A stretch of 41,707 nt of DNA from JBBQDZ01 sp038237515 (GTDB taxonomy: Bacteria > Actinomycetota > Thermoleophilia > Gaiellales > Gaiellaceae). Below are positions 24,544 to 33,234 of this stretch, in pieces. The DNA lies in NCBI GenBank assembly GCA_038237515.1, contig JBBRYP010000034.1, positions 1-41,707 on the forward strand. The letters are read 5' to 3'. Numbering within the stretch: position 1 is the stretch's first letter; every line of letters begins with the position of its first letter. The translations under genes and the position numbers were made by a program. The notes under the pieces are model-generated. The model searched no databases, was not told where the DNA came from, and saw only the letters and a list, made by a program, of their open reading frames with translations.

Positions 24544-24753
24544 CTAGGAGGCGATCAGCGCGACGTTACTCGCCTCGGGGCCCTTCGCGCCCTCGCGGGG
24601 CTCGAACTCGACCCGTGCGCCTTCGGCGAGCGACTTGAAGCCGCTCCCCGAGATCTGCGAGTGATGCACGAAGAGATCCTTCGCGCCCTCGTCGGGCGTG
24701 ATGAAGCCGTACCCCTTCGCGTCACTGAACCACTTGACGGTTCCGGTTGCCAT
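24544..24753 (-). CDS. csp: Cold-shock domain protein (CspA family)
   Basis: A 69-residue OB-fold protein binding single-stranded RNA/DNA. RNP1 is KGYGFI and RNP2 is DLFVHHS, in the order MATGTVKWFSDAKGYGFITP, DEGAKDLFVHHSQISGSGFK. Length and motifs are those of a full CspA protein. Its start has the ribosome site AAGGAGGTGTTTTAG, an exact Shine-Dalgarno core. About 85 bases upstream is a possible promoter (TATCTT), which would give a leader of roughly 70 bases, in line with cold-shock genes. The hairpin at 24493-24529 separates it from the IF-1 gene. Confidence 0.95.
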   Translation of the reverse strand: MATGTVKWFSDAKGYGFITPDEGAKDLFVHHSQISGSGFKSLAEGARVEFEPREGAKGPEASNVALIAS

Positions 24754-24839
24754 CTAAAACACCTCCTTCCCCACTTGACGAACGGGTAAGGCAGGTGCGG
24801 AAAGCACACCGATACTCGCTCTTGGTTACCCCGAAGATA
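24754..24839 (-). promoter_or_regulatory. Leader of the cold-shock gene with possible promoter
   Basis: The 126 bases between the cold-shock start and the propeller gene end hold no gene. A TATCTT hexamer (24834-24839, minus strand) could serve as a -10 box and a second TATC lies nearer the gene. The part next to the start is rich in A/G, with the ribosome site. No -35 match is convincing. Confidence 0.25.
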
Positions 24840-24879
24840 GCAGCCTCCGAGCCCGATTGCGTCCGCGTGGGCGCCTCCG

Positions 24880-27000
24880 TCAGCGCAGGATGCCGGTGTG
24901 GCCGAGCGAGTAGCGGCCCGGTTGCGGCCACACGCAGAGCCCGTGCGGCCCCCGGCCGACGCGGATGCGGGCGAGCAGCCTTCCGTTGCTCGTCGAGAGC
25001 GCATACACGACGCCGTCGTAGCGGCCCGAGACCCAGAGCACGCGCCCGTCGGCCGAGACACCGCCCATGTCGGGGCTCCCACCGCCCGGAATGTGCCACG
25101 TGGCCAGGACCCTTCGCTTCCTGAAGCTGATCACCGATACGGAACCCGCCTCGCGGTTCGTCGCATAGAGGAGCTTCGAGTCGCGGCTCGGATACAGGCC
25201 GTGGACGCCTTTGCCGGTGTGGAGGAAGCCGACGACCCGGAGGCGGGCTCCGTCGATCTCCCACAGCCCGTTCGCCCGCATGTCGGCGACGTAGAAGATC
25301 TTGCCGTCTGGCGCGAGCTTCACGTCCTGAGGCATCCCCCGCAACCCATCCGGCAGGCGCAGCGTGCCCGCGAGCCTTCGCCGCTTCAGGTCCACCTTCA
25401 CGAGCTGCCCCGAGAACTCGCAGCTTGCGAGCAGGTAGGAGCCGTCGGCCGAGAAATCCATGTGATCGACCCCGACGCAGGAAAGGGGGACGGAGCGGCG
25501 CAGACGGAAGGTGTGCGGATCCCGAAAGTCGAGGCGGTTCAGCCGCTCCGCGACCACGATCGCGAAACGGCCGTCGGGGGTGAAGTAGAGGTTGTAGGGA
25601 TCCTCGACGGGGATCGGCTTGCCAGGGCGTCCCGTCGTCGGGTCGACCGGGGTCAGCTCGTTGCCGGTGTCGTCGAGGACGTAGAGCGTCCGCAGGTCCC
25701 ACGCCGGTGTGACGTGTTGCGGCTCGCCGCCGACGGGGAACCGGCCGACGACGCGGCGGGTGCGTGGGTCGATGACGTCGACCGAGTTGTCGAGGCTGTT
25801 CGGGACGTAGATCCGGGGGAGGGCGAAGCGTGCCGCCGGTGCGAGCATGTTCGCGCCGTCGGCTGCATAGACGCCGCGTCCGCGCGGCGGGCGCGCAGCA
25901 GCCACCCGCTGCACCGCGGCCCTCCCGCTCCTGCGCCCGCCGGCGCGCGAGAGCTCGAGCAGGCTTGCCTGCGTGCCCGTGGGGCCTCGCCCGCCCGCCA
26001 CGACGATCGTTCCGCGCGCGGTCGGGGCCGCCGAGGCGTCAGAGAGCGGGGCCGGCAGGCGCCCGGCTGGACGTACGCGGCCCGACGGCAGGACCGCGAG
26101 GATCCGACGATTCGGGGAAGCAGTCGAGACGCCGCGGCCGCCAATCACGTAGACGACGCCTCGGAGCGCAGCGGCCGCCGCGTGCGTGGTGGGAGCGGGC
26201 AGCGCGCCGAGCGGGCGCACGCGCCGCGCGCCGGGCCTGAAGGTGAAGACGGCGGAGCTCGCCGAGCCGTCCGGTAGCGAGCCGCCCGCGATCACGAGCC
26301 GGCCGCCAGCCGCAGCGACCGCCGCGTAGCGGAGCGGCGACGGGAGGCGGGCGACGACGCGCGCGCGCTTTCCGGGCTGCCAGGCAACGATCGTGTCGAG
26401 CCAGCGTGTGCCGGTGAAGCCGCCGACGACGTACGCCGTGCCGCCGATCGCAGCCGCCGCCTGATCGGAGCTGGGAGAGGGCAGGCGGCCGACGACGGAG
26501 ACCGCGTGGCCGCCTGCCTCGACGCGCACGATCTCGTCGAGCTGGCGCAGGCCGTTGCCCCCGCCGAACAGGTAAGCCGCTCCGCCAAGCGAAGCGGCCG
26601 CGGCGTCGTGGAGGGGGCCTGGAAGGCGGCCGACGAGGCGGGTGCGGCGGGGCGAGACGGCAGTGATCGACGCGGTGGAAAGGTCGCTCGCGCTGAGGCC
26701 GCCGAGGAGGAGCACAACGGATCCCTGGGCGGTCGCTGCTGCGTCCTGCAGGGCAGCCGGGAGCCGGCCCGCCGGGCGAGCGTGCAGCGCCGATGCACGC
26801 GGGAGCGCCCGCCGTCTCGTGGCGAGACGGGGTGCGCGCCGGACGAGGGCGGCCCGCACCGCTGCCGGATGGGCAGGCCCGCGAGTGGCGAGCCAGCCGC
26901 CGAGCCCGGCGACGACGGCGAGGGCGAGGGCGATCGCCGCGACGGCGTAGATCCCAAAGGACGGGCGCTGCTCCGGCTGGCGGGTCGGCGGGTTCGGCAT
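24880..27000 (-). CDS. Membrane-anchored protein with a kelch-type and a YVTN-type beta-propeller
   Basis: A 706-residue protein with one transmembrane helix near the N-terminus (FGIYAVAAIALALAVVAGLG). Residues 75-360 are a kelch-like propeller: repeated blades of the form AAAASLGGAAYLFGGGNGLR and AAAAIGGTAYVVGGFTGTRW. Residues 385-706 are a second propeller with YVTN/surface-layer type repeats such as IYVPNSLDNSVDVIDPRT, LYVLDDTGNELTPVDPTT and LYATNREAGSVSVISFRKR. The rest of the protein should be outside the cell. The ATG at 27000 has GAGCTC before it, a weak ribosome site. An 11-bp direct repeat lies about 85-105 bp upstream, between this gene and the histidine kinase, which suggests control by the adjacent response regulator. 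Its binding partner is unknown. Confidence 0.85.
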   Translation of the reverse strand: MPNPPTRQPEQRPSFGIYAVAAIALALAVVAGLGGWLATRGPAHPAAVRAALVRRAPRLATRRRALPRASALHARPAGRLPAALQDAAATAQGSVVLLLGGLSASDLSTASITAVSPRRTRLVGRLPGPLHDAAAASLGGAAYLFGGGNGLRQLDEIVRVEAGGHAVSVVGRLPSPSSDQAAAAIGGTAYVVGGFTGTRWLDTIVAWQPGKRARVVARLPSPLRYAAVAAAGGRLVIAGGSLPDGSASSAVFTFRPGARRVRPLGALPAPTTHAAAAALRGVVYVIGGRGVSTASPNRRILAVLPSGRVRPAGRLPAPLSDASAAPTARGTIVVAGGRGPTGTQASLLELSRAGGRRSGRAAVQRVAAARPPRGRGVYAADGANMLAPAARFALPRIYVPNSLDNSVDVIDPRTRRVVGRFPVGGEPQHVTPAWDLRTLYVLDDTGNELTPVDPTTGRPGKPIPVEDPYNLYFTPDGRFAIVVAERLNRLDFRDPHTFRLRRSVPLSCVGVDHMDFSADGSYLLASCEFSGQLVKVDLKRRRLAGTLRLPDGLRGMPQDVKLAPDGKIFYVADMRANGLWEIDGARLRVVGFLHTGKGVHGLYPSRDSKLLYATNREAGSVSVISFRKRRVLATWHIPGGGSPDMGGVSADGRVLWVSGRYDGVVYALSTSNGRLLARIRVGRGPHGLCVWPQPGRYSLGHTGILR

Positions 27001-27083
27001 GAGCTCGAGCCTACGAGACTCCCCGCGGGTCGCGGCCGGAGACCCGAGAGCCAGCTGTCTCGCCTTCCAGTCTGCGCGCTCCC

Positions 27084-27105
27084 GGCTGACAGCCGCCTGA
27101 ACGAG
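27084..27105 (-). promoter_or_regulatory. Direct-repeat operator (OmpR-family type) upstream of the two-propeller gene
   Basis: CTGACA at 27086 and CTGAAC at 27097 are spaced 11 bp apart (GTTCAG-like on the minus strand). The 22-bp element closely resembles the site at 33868-33889 (GGCTGA...GCCTGAACG in both) and the site at 39101-39122. It is in the gap between the kinase stop and the propeller start. Confidence 0.5.
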
Positions 27106-27114
27106 GCGTCCGGC

Positions 27115-28434
27115 TCACGCGGCGGGAAGGCGCACGACGAAGCGACCGCCGAGGACGCCCGCCACCGCCTCGACCTCTCCCTCGGCGCTTCGCGCCAGGC
27201 GGCGCGCGAGCGACAGGCCGAGACCTGCCCCTGCACCGTTCGGGCTGCCGCGGGCTCCCGGCTCGAAGATCCGCTCGACCTCCTCGGCCGCGACCCCGGG
27301 CCCGTCGTCGTCGATCGCGTAGACGATGCCCGCCCGGGCGCGCTTGATCGAGATCCGGACGCGAGTCCGGCCGTAGCGGCACGCGTTCTCGAGGATGGGA
27401 TGGAGGATCCGTTCCGCAAGGTCGCCGTCGACGCCGAGCCGGAGGGGACGCTCGGGAGGCTCTACTCCCACCTCGAGACCGCGCTCGGATGCAAGAGGAA
27501 TGCAGGCCTCAACCGCCTCCGACGCGACTCCGAACGCGTCGGATGTCCCGCGCAGGCCGCCGGACTCGTGCCTCGCCGCCGCGACGAGCGCGTCGACGGT
27601 CCGCGCGAGCTGCTCCGCGCTCCGGTGGACGACCTCGAGCGCGGCGCGGTAGTCGCTGGGTTCGCGCTCGCGGCGGAGGGCGAGCTCGCTCTCGGCGATC
27701 ACCCGTGCGAGCGGCGTGCGCAGCTCGTGGGAGAGCTCGGCGGAGAAGCGCTGCTCCCGGCGGAGGCTCGCAGCCAGGCGGTCGAGCATCCCGTCGAGGG
27801 TCGCACCGAGCTCGGTCAGCTCGTCGCCCGGCTCCCCGAGGTCGAAGCGCTGGTCGAGGTCGCGTTCGCTCCACGCGGAGGCCTGCCTCGTCATCCGCAG
27901 CACCGGCCTCAGGGACGACGAGAGCAGCCAGGAAGCGACGAGCGCGACGAGCAGAAGGACGAGGCCGCCTAGAACGAGGGAGCCGAGAAGCGCGGTCCGC
28001 CGGGTCTGCTCATACGGTGCGAGCGAGGCCGCTGTGACGACCGTGCCGAGGCGTCGCCCCGTTACAACCACGGCCGCGGCGTAGAGACGCGTGTGCGGCG
28101 ATCGGACGTCGAGGAAGCGCGACGAGGCCCCCGCGAGGCGCCTGGCGGCCGCGAAGAGGGTACCCCCGCCTTGAGCCGCTTCCAGCACCCGCCCGCGCGA
28201 GAAGACCCAGACCCGGCTGTCGACTGCCGCATCGTCAGGTGCCTCTCCCACGACGAGCTTCCCGTCCACGACACGCAGGAGGGCAACCTCGCTCGCAGCC
28301 CGTGCGCGGAGCAGGTTGTCGACGTCGCCGCGGAGGTTGTGCGCGAGCAGGACGTTGAAGCCGACGACGAGCGCCGCGAGCGCCGCCGCGACTGCCGCGA
28401 CGACGACGAGCAGCAGCCTCCGGCGGATCCCCAC
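27115..28434 (-). CDS. Sensor histidine kinase (HAMP, HisKA, HATPase)
   Basis: A 439-residue membrane kinase. Transmembrane helix 1 (7-29) and helix 2 (149-171) enclose a short extracytoplasmic sensor domain of about 120 residues. A HAMP domain follows (172-225), then the H-box FSAELSHELRTPLARVIAES (His236), the N-box HPILENACRYG, the G1 box DDDGPGVAAEEVERIFEP and the G2 box GAGLGLSLARRLAR. All catalytic parts are present, so it should autophosphorylate and pass phosphate to the upstream response regulator. The GTG start lies one base after the regulator stop. It is the last gene of the lipoprotein/ABC/two-component operon. Confidence 0.93.
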   Translation of the reverse strand: MGIRRRLLLVVVAAVAAALAALVVGFNVLLAHNLRGDVDNLLRARAASEVALLRVVDGKLVVGEAPDDAAVDSRVWVFSRGRVLEAAQGGGTLFAAARRLAGASSRFLDVRSPHTRLYAAAVVVTGRRLGTVVTAASLAPYEQTRRTALLGSLVLGGLVLLLVALVASWLLSSSLRPVLRMTRQASAWSERDLDQRFDLGEPGDELTELGATLDGMLDRLAASLRREQRFSAELSHELRTPLARVIAESELALRREREPSDYRAALEVVHRSAEQLARTVDALVAAARHESGGLRGTSDAFGVASEAVEACIPLASERGLEVGVEPPERPLRLGVDGDLAERILHPILENACRYGRTRVRISIKRARAGIVYAIDDDGPGVAAEEVERIFEPGARGSPNGAGAGLGLSLARRLARSAEGEVEAVAGVLGGRFVVRLPAA

Positions 28435-28435
28435 C

Positions 28436-29107
28436 TCAGCCGATGCGGTAGCCGACGCCGTGCACGGTCGCTATGCCGGAGGGGGCGTCCGGAAGCGACC
28501 GGAGCTTCCGGCGCAGGCGCGCGACGTACGCGTCGAGCGTGTTCTCACGGACGATCGCGCCGTGGGGCCAGCCCGCCCGGACGAGCTCGACCCGGCGCAC
28601 GGCCTCGCCCGGGCGCGCGAGCAGGCGCGCGAGCAGCCGGAACTCGGTCGGGGTCAGGAGGGTCTCGCGCTCGCGGTAGCGCAGCGAATGGCGGGCGGGA
28701 TCGAGCGTGAGATCGCTGCCCCCGGCGTCGCGAGGGGTCGCCGTGCGGCGCAGCAGCGCCTGGAGCCTGGCGACGAGCTCGGCGAGCGCAAACGGCTTGA
28801 CGAGGTAGTCGTCTCCGCCGGCGCCGAAACCGGCAAGCCGATCGACGAGGGCATCGCGAGCGGTGAGGAAGAGCACGGGCGCGTCGACCCCGCGGGCGCG
28901 CAGGGCCTGGCAGACGTCCCGTCCGTCTGCATCCGGGAGCCCGATGTCGACCACGAGCGCGTCCGGAGGATCGGTGTCGACCCGCTCGAGCAACTCCCGG
29001 CCGCTCGCAACAGTCTCGGTGCGGAAGCCCTCCTCGTCGAGGCCTCGACGCAGGATCGATCGGAGCTCCGCGTCGTCCTCGACGACCAGGACGTATGGGG
29101 CTGTCAC
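28436..29107 (-). CDS. OmpR/PhoB-family response regulator
   Basis: A 223-residue two-domain regulator. The receiver (1-120) starts VTAPYVLVVEDDAELRSILR with acidic pocket E10/D11/D12, phospho-acceptor D54 in ALVVDIGLPD, threonine in VLFLTARD and lysine in YLVKPFAL. The winged-helix domain (130-223) has LTPTEFRLLARLLARPGEA and ends with VARLRRKLRSL and TVHGVGYRIG. Such regulators bind direct repeats spaced 10-11 bp. Its GTG overlaps the permease stop by four bases and its stop lies one base before the kinase start. The 11-bp repeats at 27084, 33868 and 39101 are candidate targets, which would make the operon autoregulated. Confidence 0.93.
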   Translation of the reverse strand: MTAPYVLVVEDDAELRSILRRGLDEEGFRTETVASGRELLERVDTDPPDALVVDIGLPDADGRDVCQALRARGVDAPVLFLTARDALVDRLAGFGAGGDDYLVKPFALAELVARLQALLRRTATPRDAGGSDLTLDPARHSLRYRERETLLTPTEFRLLARLLARPGEAVRRVELVRAGWPHGAIVRENTLDAYVARLRRKLRSLPDAPSGIATVHGVGYRIG

Positions 29108-31800
29108 TCTTCTCGCAGTATGGCGCCGAGGGGCAGGCGCCCGATCGCGAACGACGCTCCCGCCGTCGCGGCGATCGCTCCGAGCGCCGCCGCCCCCGCC
29201 AGCCCGCCGAGGAATCCCCAGGGCGCGGCGAGGTGGTCTGGAGGGGGATCGAAGACGTGCTGGAGCATCGCCACGAGCATCTCGGCAAGCAGCCAGCCGA
29301 GGACCGCGGCGAGCGCGAGCGCGGCCGCGAGCACCAGAGCGACCTCGCTCCACACGAACACCGCGATCCGGCGCAGAGGTGCCCCGAGGGAGGCCATCGT
29401 CGCGAGCTCCTGCCGGCGTTCGGCGACCGATACCGCGACGAACAGGCCCATTGCCGCGACGGCGAGGACAAGGGCGAACGCCTCCTCGATCCTGCTGATC
29501 CCACCGAGGTTCACGGCGGTGATCGAGCTGACGGTCTGCGCCGTCTGCCGCCGTATGTCCTTGACGAGCGTGCCGTCCCGGCGGGTGGCCACTGCGACCC
29601 GTCGCGCGGCCGCGACCGGGTCACCCTTCGTCCGCACGAGCAGGACGTTGGGGCCCTGCCCGTGTGTCACGCGTTCCAGGTAACCGAGGTTCGCGACCAT
29701 GAACGAGTCTCGCGGCGCGGAGGGAAACTCCTGGACGATGCCGACGACGTGGAAGTCGGCGATGCGGAAGCGGGCCGTGGAGTGATCGAGGACGCGTAGC
29801 TTGAGGAGGTCGCCGACCCGCAGCGAGTAGTCGGCGATCGTCTCCTTCGAGACGAGGATCCCGTCCGCTCGGCCGCGCAGGCCTCGGAGGGCGCCGGCCG
29901 CAGTCGAGCCGACGAAATAGGAGTCGCGGAGTGCGGTCGCACGGGTCAGGCGAGCGGCGTCGATCCCGTAGGTGTCCTGGAGGTCGGGGCCGACGTAGGC
30001 ATAGGCGTGGTCGAGCCCGCTCACCGCCGAGACGCCGGCCACCTTCGCGACGCGCTCCTCGAGCCGATGCTTCGCCACGACGCCGGCGGGGGCGTCCACG
30101 ACGACGTCCGCGCCGAGCGTGAGCTGCGCGTCGACACGCGCCTGCTGGTCGTAGGTCGCGGCGAAGACGCTCAGGTTGACTCCGAAGGCGAGCAGGAGGC
30201 CCACGACCAGCAGGCCGCGGTTGATCGCCGCCCCGCGCCGCCCGAGGCTCGCCAGCACGAAGGCACTCTTCGAAGCGCCGCGGCGGGCGCTTGCCCGGCC
30301 TGCGAGCCAGCCGAGGAAGCTCCCCCGGGCCCGCACGAGCAGCAGCGCCGCCCCGAGCCAGAGAAGCGCCGGTGCGAGGAACATGTAGACCGAGAGGGAC
30401 AACGTCGGGTTCGAGTCGGGATTGACGACGGCCGAGAAGCCGGTGCGCGCGGTCAGCCAATAGACGAGGCCGGAGACGGCGAGGGCCAGGAGGTCGAGGT
30501 ACAGCCTCTGCCAGAGCGGCCGGCTCTCCCGGCGGGCGCTGCGACGGGCCTCGCCGATGCTGACCCGGTAGACGGAGAGGCTCGCGGCGATGCGCGCGGC
30601 GGCTGCGCCGGCGCAGCCGAGCGCGACGCAGACGGCGAGGGCCGCCAGGACGCGCGCGGCGCCGATGCCTCCTCCCGAGCCGACGAGTGCCACCGCGCCC
30701 AGGGCGGCGGCCGTTCCGACCACGCCCGCGACGAGACCGACCACGAGGCTCTCCGTCCCCGCGAGAAGGAGCAGGTCGCGGCGCGAGGCTCCCCGTGCCC
30801 GCAGCAGGGCGAGGTCCCGCCGATCGCGCTCCACCGTTCCGAGCGCAGCGAGGTAGGCGAGACCGAGCGCCACGAGCGCGCCCGGCACCGCAAGCATGAT
30901 GTAGAGCGTCTCGGCGTAGAGGGCATCGCCCTGCGCGCTGGTGAGGCTGTCGGAGAGGTTGTCGACGAACTGCACCTGTCCGGGCAGGGAGCGCTCTGCC
31001 GCGTTGCGCACCTGCGTCGCCCGTTTCGAGGCGTGAGCCGGGCTGCCGGAGAGGACGCTCGGGTCGACCTGGGCCTGGACCTGCCACTGGATGCCGGCCA
31101 GCGTGCCCGGAGCGGCGGCCGTTCCCGCCGGCCGATCGATCGGCCGCAGCGCGGGTGCGACCTCTCGAGCGAATGTCTCGAGCGGCAGGATCCCGATGTC
31201 GGCCGGAGGCTGCGCAGGCGCCGGCCCGAGCAGCGGGTCGAGCGGCTGGAAGAGGACGTCCGGTGCCGTCACGAGCGCGACCCCGCTGACGCGGAAGCGT
31301 CGCGGGGCCACGCCGACGCGCGGCCGCAGCAGCACCGTGTCGCCGGGTTGCGCCTGCAGCGTCGCTGCGAGCTGCTGGTCGAAGACGACCTCGCCCGGCC
31401 GAACCGAGCCGCGCAGGAGGCGGAACGTCCGGATATGAGCCAGGTACCCGGTCGGCACGGCGAGGATCGCCCCGGCGCCCGAGCGGATCGTTCCCGCAGC
31501 CGTCTGATGCTCGACACCGGCGAAGGGCGCGGTCGCGACTGCGGCCGCCTGGAGCACGCCCGGCTGGCGACCGACGCCGGCGGCGACCCGGATCGCGGCC
31601 GCGTGGGAGCCGACCGGTCCCTGCCAGTCGACCGCCACGCTCCGCACGGCGCTCGCCGTCATCGTCCGCAGGGAGTGGCCGACGAACAGGATCATGGCGC
31701 CGAGGAGGCCGACGGCAGCCGCGAGGGTGAGCATGCGGACCGCCGCCCGCCCCGGCGAGCGGAGCAGGCCGACGACCGCCAGCCGCACCAGCGCGCTCAT
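29104..31800 (-). CDS. ABC transporter permease, FtsX/MacB-like, two membrane domains
   Basis: An 898-residue inner-membrane protein. An N-terminal helix (AAVRMLTLAAAVGLLGAMIL) is followed by a large extracytoplasmic domain of about 270 residues, then a four-helix FtsX region with GALVALGLAYLAALGTVERD and ALLRARGASRRDLLLLAG. A second extracytoplasmic domain of about 170 residues and a second FtsX region (AFALVLAVAAMGLFVAVSVA, ELATMASLGAPLRRIAVFVW) end the protein. The pattern is that of a fused two-half permease, as in lipoprotein or peptide-export systems of the MacB/LolCDE type. ATG at 31800 has GAGGGG in front. Two different ATPase genes precede it, one probably for each half. Substrate is unknown. 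Confidence 0.88.
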   Translation of the reverse strand: MSALVRLAVVGLLRSPGRAAVRMLTLAAAVGLLGAMILFVGHSLRTMTASAVRSVAVDWQGPVGSHAAAIRVAAGVGRQPGVLQAAAVATAPFAGVEHQTAAGTIRSGAGAILAVPTGYLAHIRTFRLLRGSVRPGEVVFDQQLAATLQAQPGDTVLLRPRVGVAPRRFRVSGVALVTAPDVLFQPLDPLLGPAPAQPPADIGILPLETFAREVAPALRPIDRPAGTAAAPGTLAGIQWQVQAQVDPSVLSGSPAHASKRATQVRNAAERSLPGQVQFVDNLSDSLTSAQGDALYAETLYIMLAVPGALVALGLAYLAALGTVERDRRDLALLRARGASRRDLLLLAGTESLVVGLVAGVVGTAAALGAVALVGSGGGIGAARVLAALAVCVALGCAGAAAARIAASLSVYRVSIGEARRSARRESRPLWQRLYLDLLALAVSGLVYWLTARTGFSAVVNPDSNPTLSLSVYMFLAPALLWLGAALLLVRARGSFLGWLAGRASARRGASKSAFVLASLGRRGAAINRGLLVVGLLLAFGVNLSVFAATYDQQARVDAQLTLGADVVVDAPAGVVAKHRLEERVAKVAGVSAVSGLDHAYAYVGPDLQDTYGIDAARLTRATALRDSYFVGSTAAGALRGLRGRADGILVSKETIADYSLRVGDLLKLRVLDHSTARFRIADFHVVGIVQEFPSAPRDSFMVANLGYLERVTHGQGPNVLLVRTKGDPVAAARRVAVATRRDGTLVKDIRRQTAQTVSSITAVNLGGISRIEEAFALVLAVAAMGLFVAVSVAERRQELATMASLGAPLRRIAVFVWSEVALVLAAALALAAVLGWLLAEMLVAMLQHVFDPPPDHLAAPWGFLGGLAGAAALGAIAATAGASFAIGRLPLGAILREE

Positions 31801-31840
31801 GGGCGCCCCTCGCCGGCGGCGCTGGTCGACACCGGGCGTC

Positions 31841-32524
31841 TCACGCCGCCACGCGACCGTCGTGGAGGGCGACCGTGCGCTCGAGCCGCGCCGCCACGTC
31901 GGAGTCGTGCGTCGCGACGACGAGGGCGAAGCGGAACTCCCGCTGGAGGGCGTCCACGAGATCCAGCACCCGGGCTCCGGTATCGGAGTCGAGATGACCG
32001 GTCGGCTCGTCGCAGAGGAGCAGCTTCGGAGCCTGCGCGAGCGCACGGGCGAGCGCGACACGCTGCGACTCGCCACCCGAGAGCTCGGACGGCAGGTGAT
32101 CGACCTTCGACTCCAGGCCGACGAGCGTTAGCAGCGAGAGCGGCTCGAGCCCCGCACTCCCGTTGGCGCCGGCGAGCGCGGCCGCGAAGGCCACGTTCTC
32201 GAAGGCAGTGAAGTGCGGGAGCAGATTCGCTCCCTGGAACACGTACCCGATGCCGCCTGCGCGGACGGCGCCGCGCGCGACGGCGTCGAGCGACGACAGC
32301 GACCTCCCCTCCCACTCGACGCTCCCGTCGGTCGGCTCGACGAGCCCGCCGAGGACGTGAAGCAGCGTCGTCTTCCCCGAGCCCGACCGGCCGACGAGCG
32401 CGAGCCGGTCCAAAGGCGCGACGGTCAGGTCGACGCCGTCCAGCGCCCGCACGGCCGTCGCGCCCCCGCCGTGCACGACGGAGACTCCGCTACACGAGGC
32501 GAGCGCACCCGCGGTCCTGCTCAT
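31841..32524 (-). CDS. ABC transporter ATP-binding protein (LolD/MacB type), second of two
   Basis: A 227-residue ATPase. Walker A GRSGSGKTTLLHVLGGL, Q-loop YVFQGANLLPHFTAFENV, signature LPSELSGGESQRVALARALA, Walker B KLLLCDEPTGHLD and H-loop VVATHDSDVAARL are all intact. The small size and the motif VFQ-NLLPHFTA place it in the LolD/MacB/FtsE group that works with FtsX-type permeases. The ATG overlaps the stop of the other ATPase (ATGA). It is followed after 40 bp by the permease gene. Having two distinct ATPases beside one two-half permease suggests a heterodimeric motor. Confidence 0.92.
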   Translation of the reverse strand: MSRTAGALASCSGVSVVHGGGATAVRALDGVDLTVAPLDRLALVGRSGSGKTTLLHVLGGLVEPTDGSVEWEGRSLSSLDAVARGAVRAGGIGYVFQGANLLPHFTAFENVAFAAALAGANGSAGLEPLSLLTLVGLESKVDHLPSELSGGESQRVALARALAQAPKLLLCDEPTGHLDSDTGARVLDLVDALQREFRFALVVATHDSDVAARLERTVALHDGRVAA

Positions 32525-33234
32525 CGCAGTCTCCCGTCCCGCAGCTCGAGCACGCGGTCGGCGGCGGCGGCGACGCGCGGCGAGTGGGTGACGAGGACGA
32601 CGGTCGTCCCGAACTCGTCGCGCAGCCGTGCGAGAGCGTCGAGAACAGCGGCCTCGTTGCGCTCGTCGAGCTCGGCCGTCGGCTCGTCCGCGAAGAGCAG
32701 CCGCGCCTCGCGCGCTGCGGCAGCCGCGATCGCGGCGCGCTGCTGCTCACCGCCCGAGAGGGTCGCGGCGAGCTGTCCTTCGCGCGGCTCGAGCCCGAAC
32801 GTGGCGAGTGCCCGCTCGACTCGCGAACGCTCGGCCCGGCGCCCGGCCAGCCTCAACGACAACGCGACGTTCTCCCGCGCGGAGAGCGTCGGCCAGAGAT
32901 TGGAGCTCTGGAAGACGATCGCCACCTCGCGCGCCCGATACCGGGCGAGCTCTCGCTCGTCGAGCCGGGTCAGCGAGCGGCCGAGCGCACGCACCTCACC
33001 CGCCGAGGCGACATCGAGGCCGGCCGCCAGCTGGAGCACCGTGCTCTTCCCGGAGCCGGACGGGCCGAAGAGGGCGACGATCTCGCCCTTCTCGATCCGC
33101 AGGTCGAGCCCGCGCAGGGCGACGGTTTCCGTCGGGCCGGAACGGTAGATCTTGAAGACATCGTGGAACTCGAGCGACCCGAAAGCGACGACCTCTCGTT
33201 GCTCGGGTTCGCGGTAGAGGCTTCCTACCTCCAC
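32521..33234 (-). CDS. ABC transporter ATP-binding protein (LolD/MacB type), first of two
   Basis: A 237-residue ATPase. Walker A is GPSGSGKSTVLQLAAGL, Q-loop IVFQSSNLWPTLSARENV, signature ATLSGGEQQRAAIAAAAA, Walker B ARLLFADEPTAELDERNEAA and H-loop VVLVTHSPRVAAAADRV. It is diverged from the second ATPase but of the same family. The start is a GTG at 33234, which overlaps the lipoprotein gene by ten bases; the first 20 residues (MEVGSLYREPEQREVV) are outside the core and could be extra. Its stop overlaps the next ATG by four bases. Confidence 0.92.
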   Translation of the reverse strand: MEVGSLYREPEQREVVAFGSLEFHDVFKIYRSGPTETVALRGLDLRIEKGEIVALFGPSGSGKSTVLQLAAGLDVASAGEVRALGRSLTRLDERELARYRAREVAIVFQSSNLWPTLSARENVALSLRLAGRRAERSRVERALATFGLEPREGQLAATLSGGEQQRAAIAAAAAREARLLFADEPTAELDERNEAAVLDALARLRDEFGTTVVLVTHSPRVAAAADRVLELRDGRLR

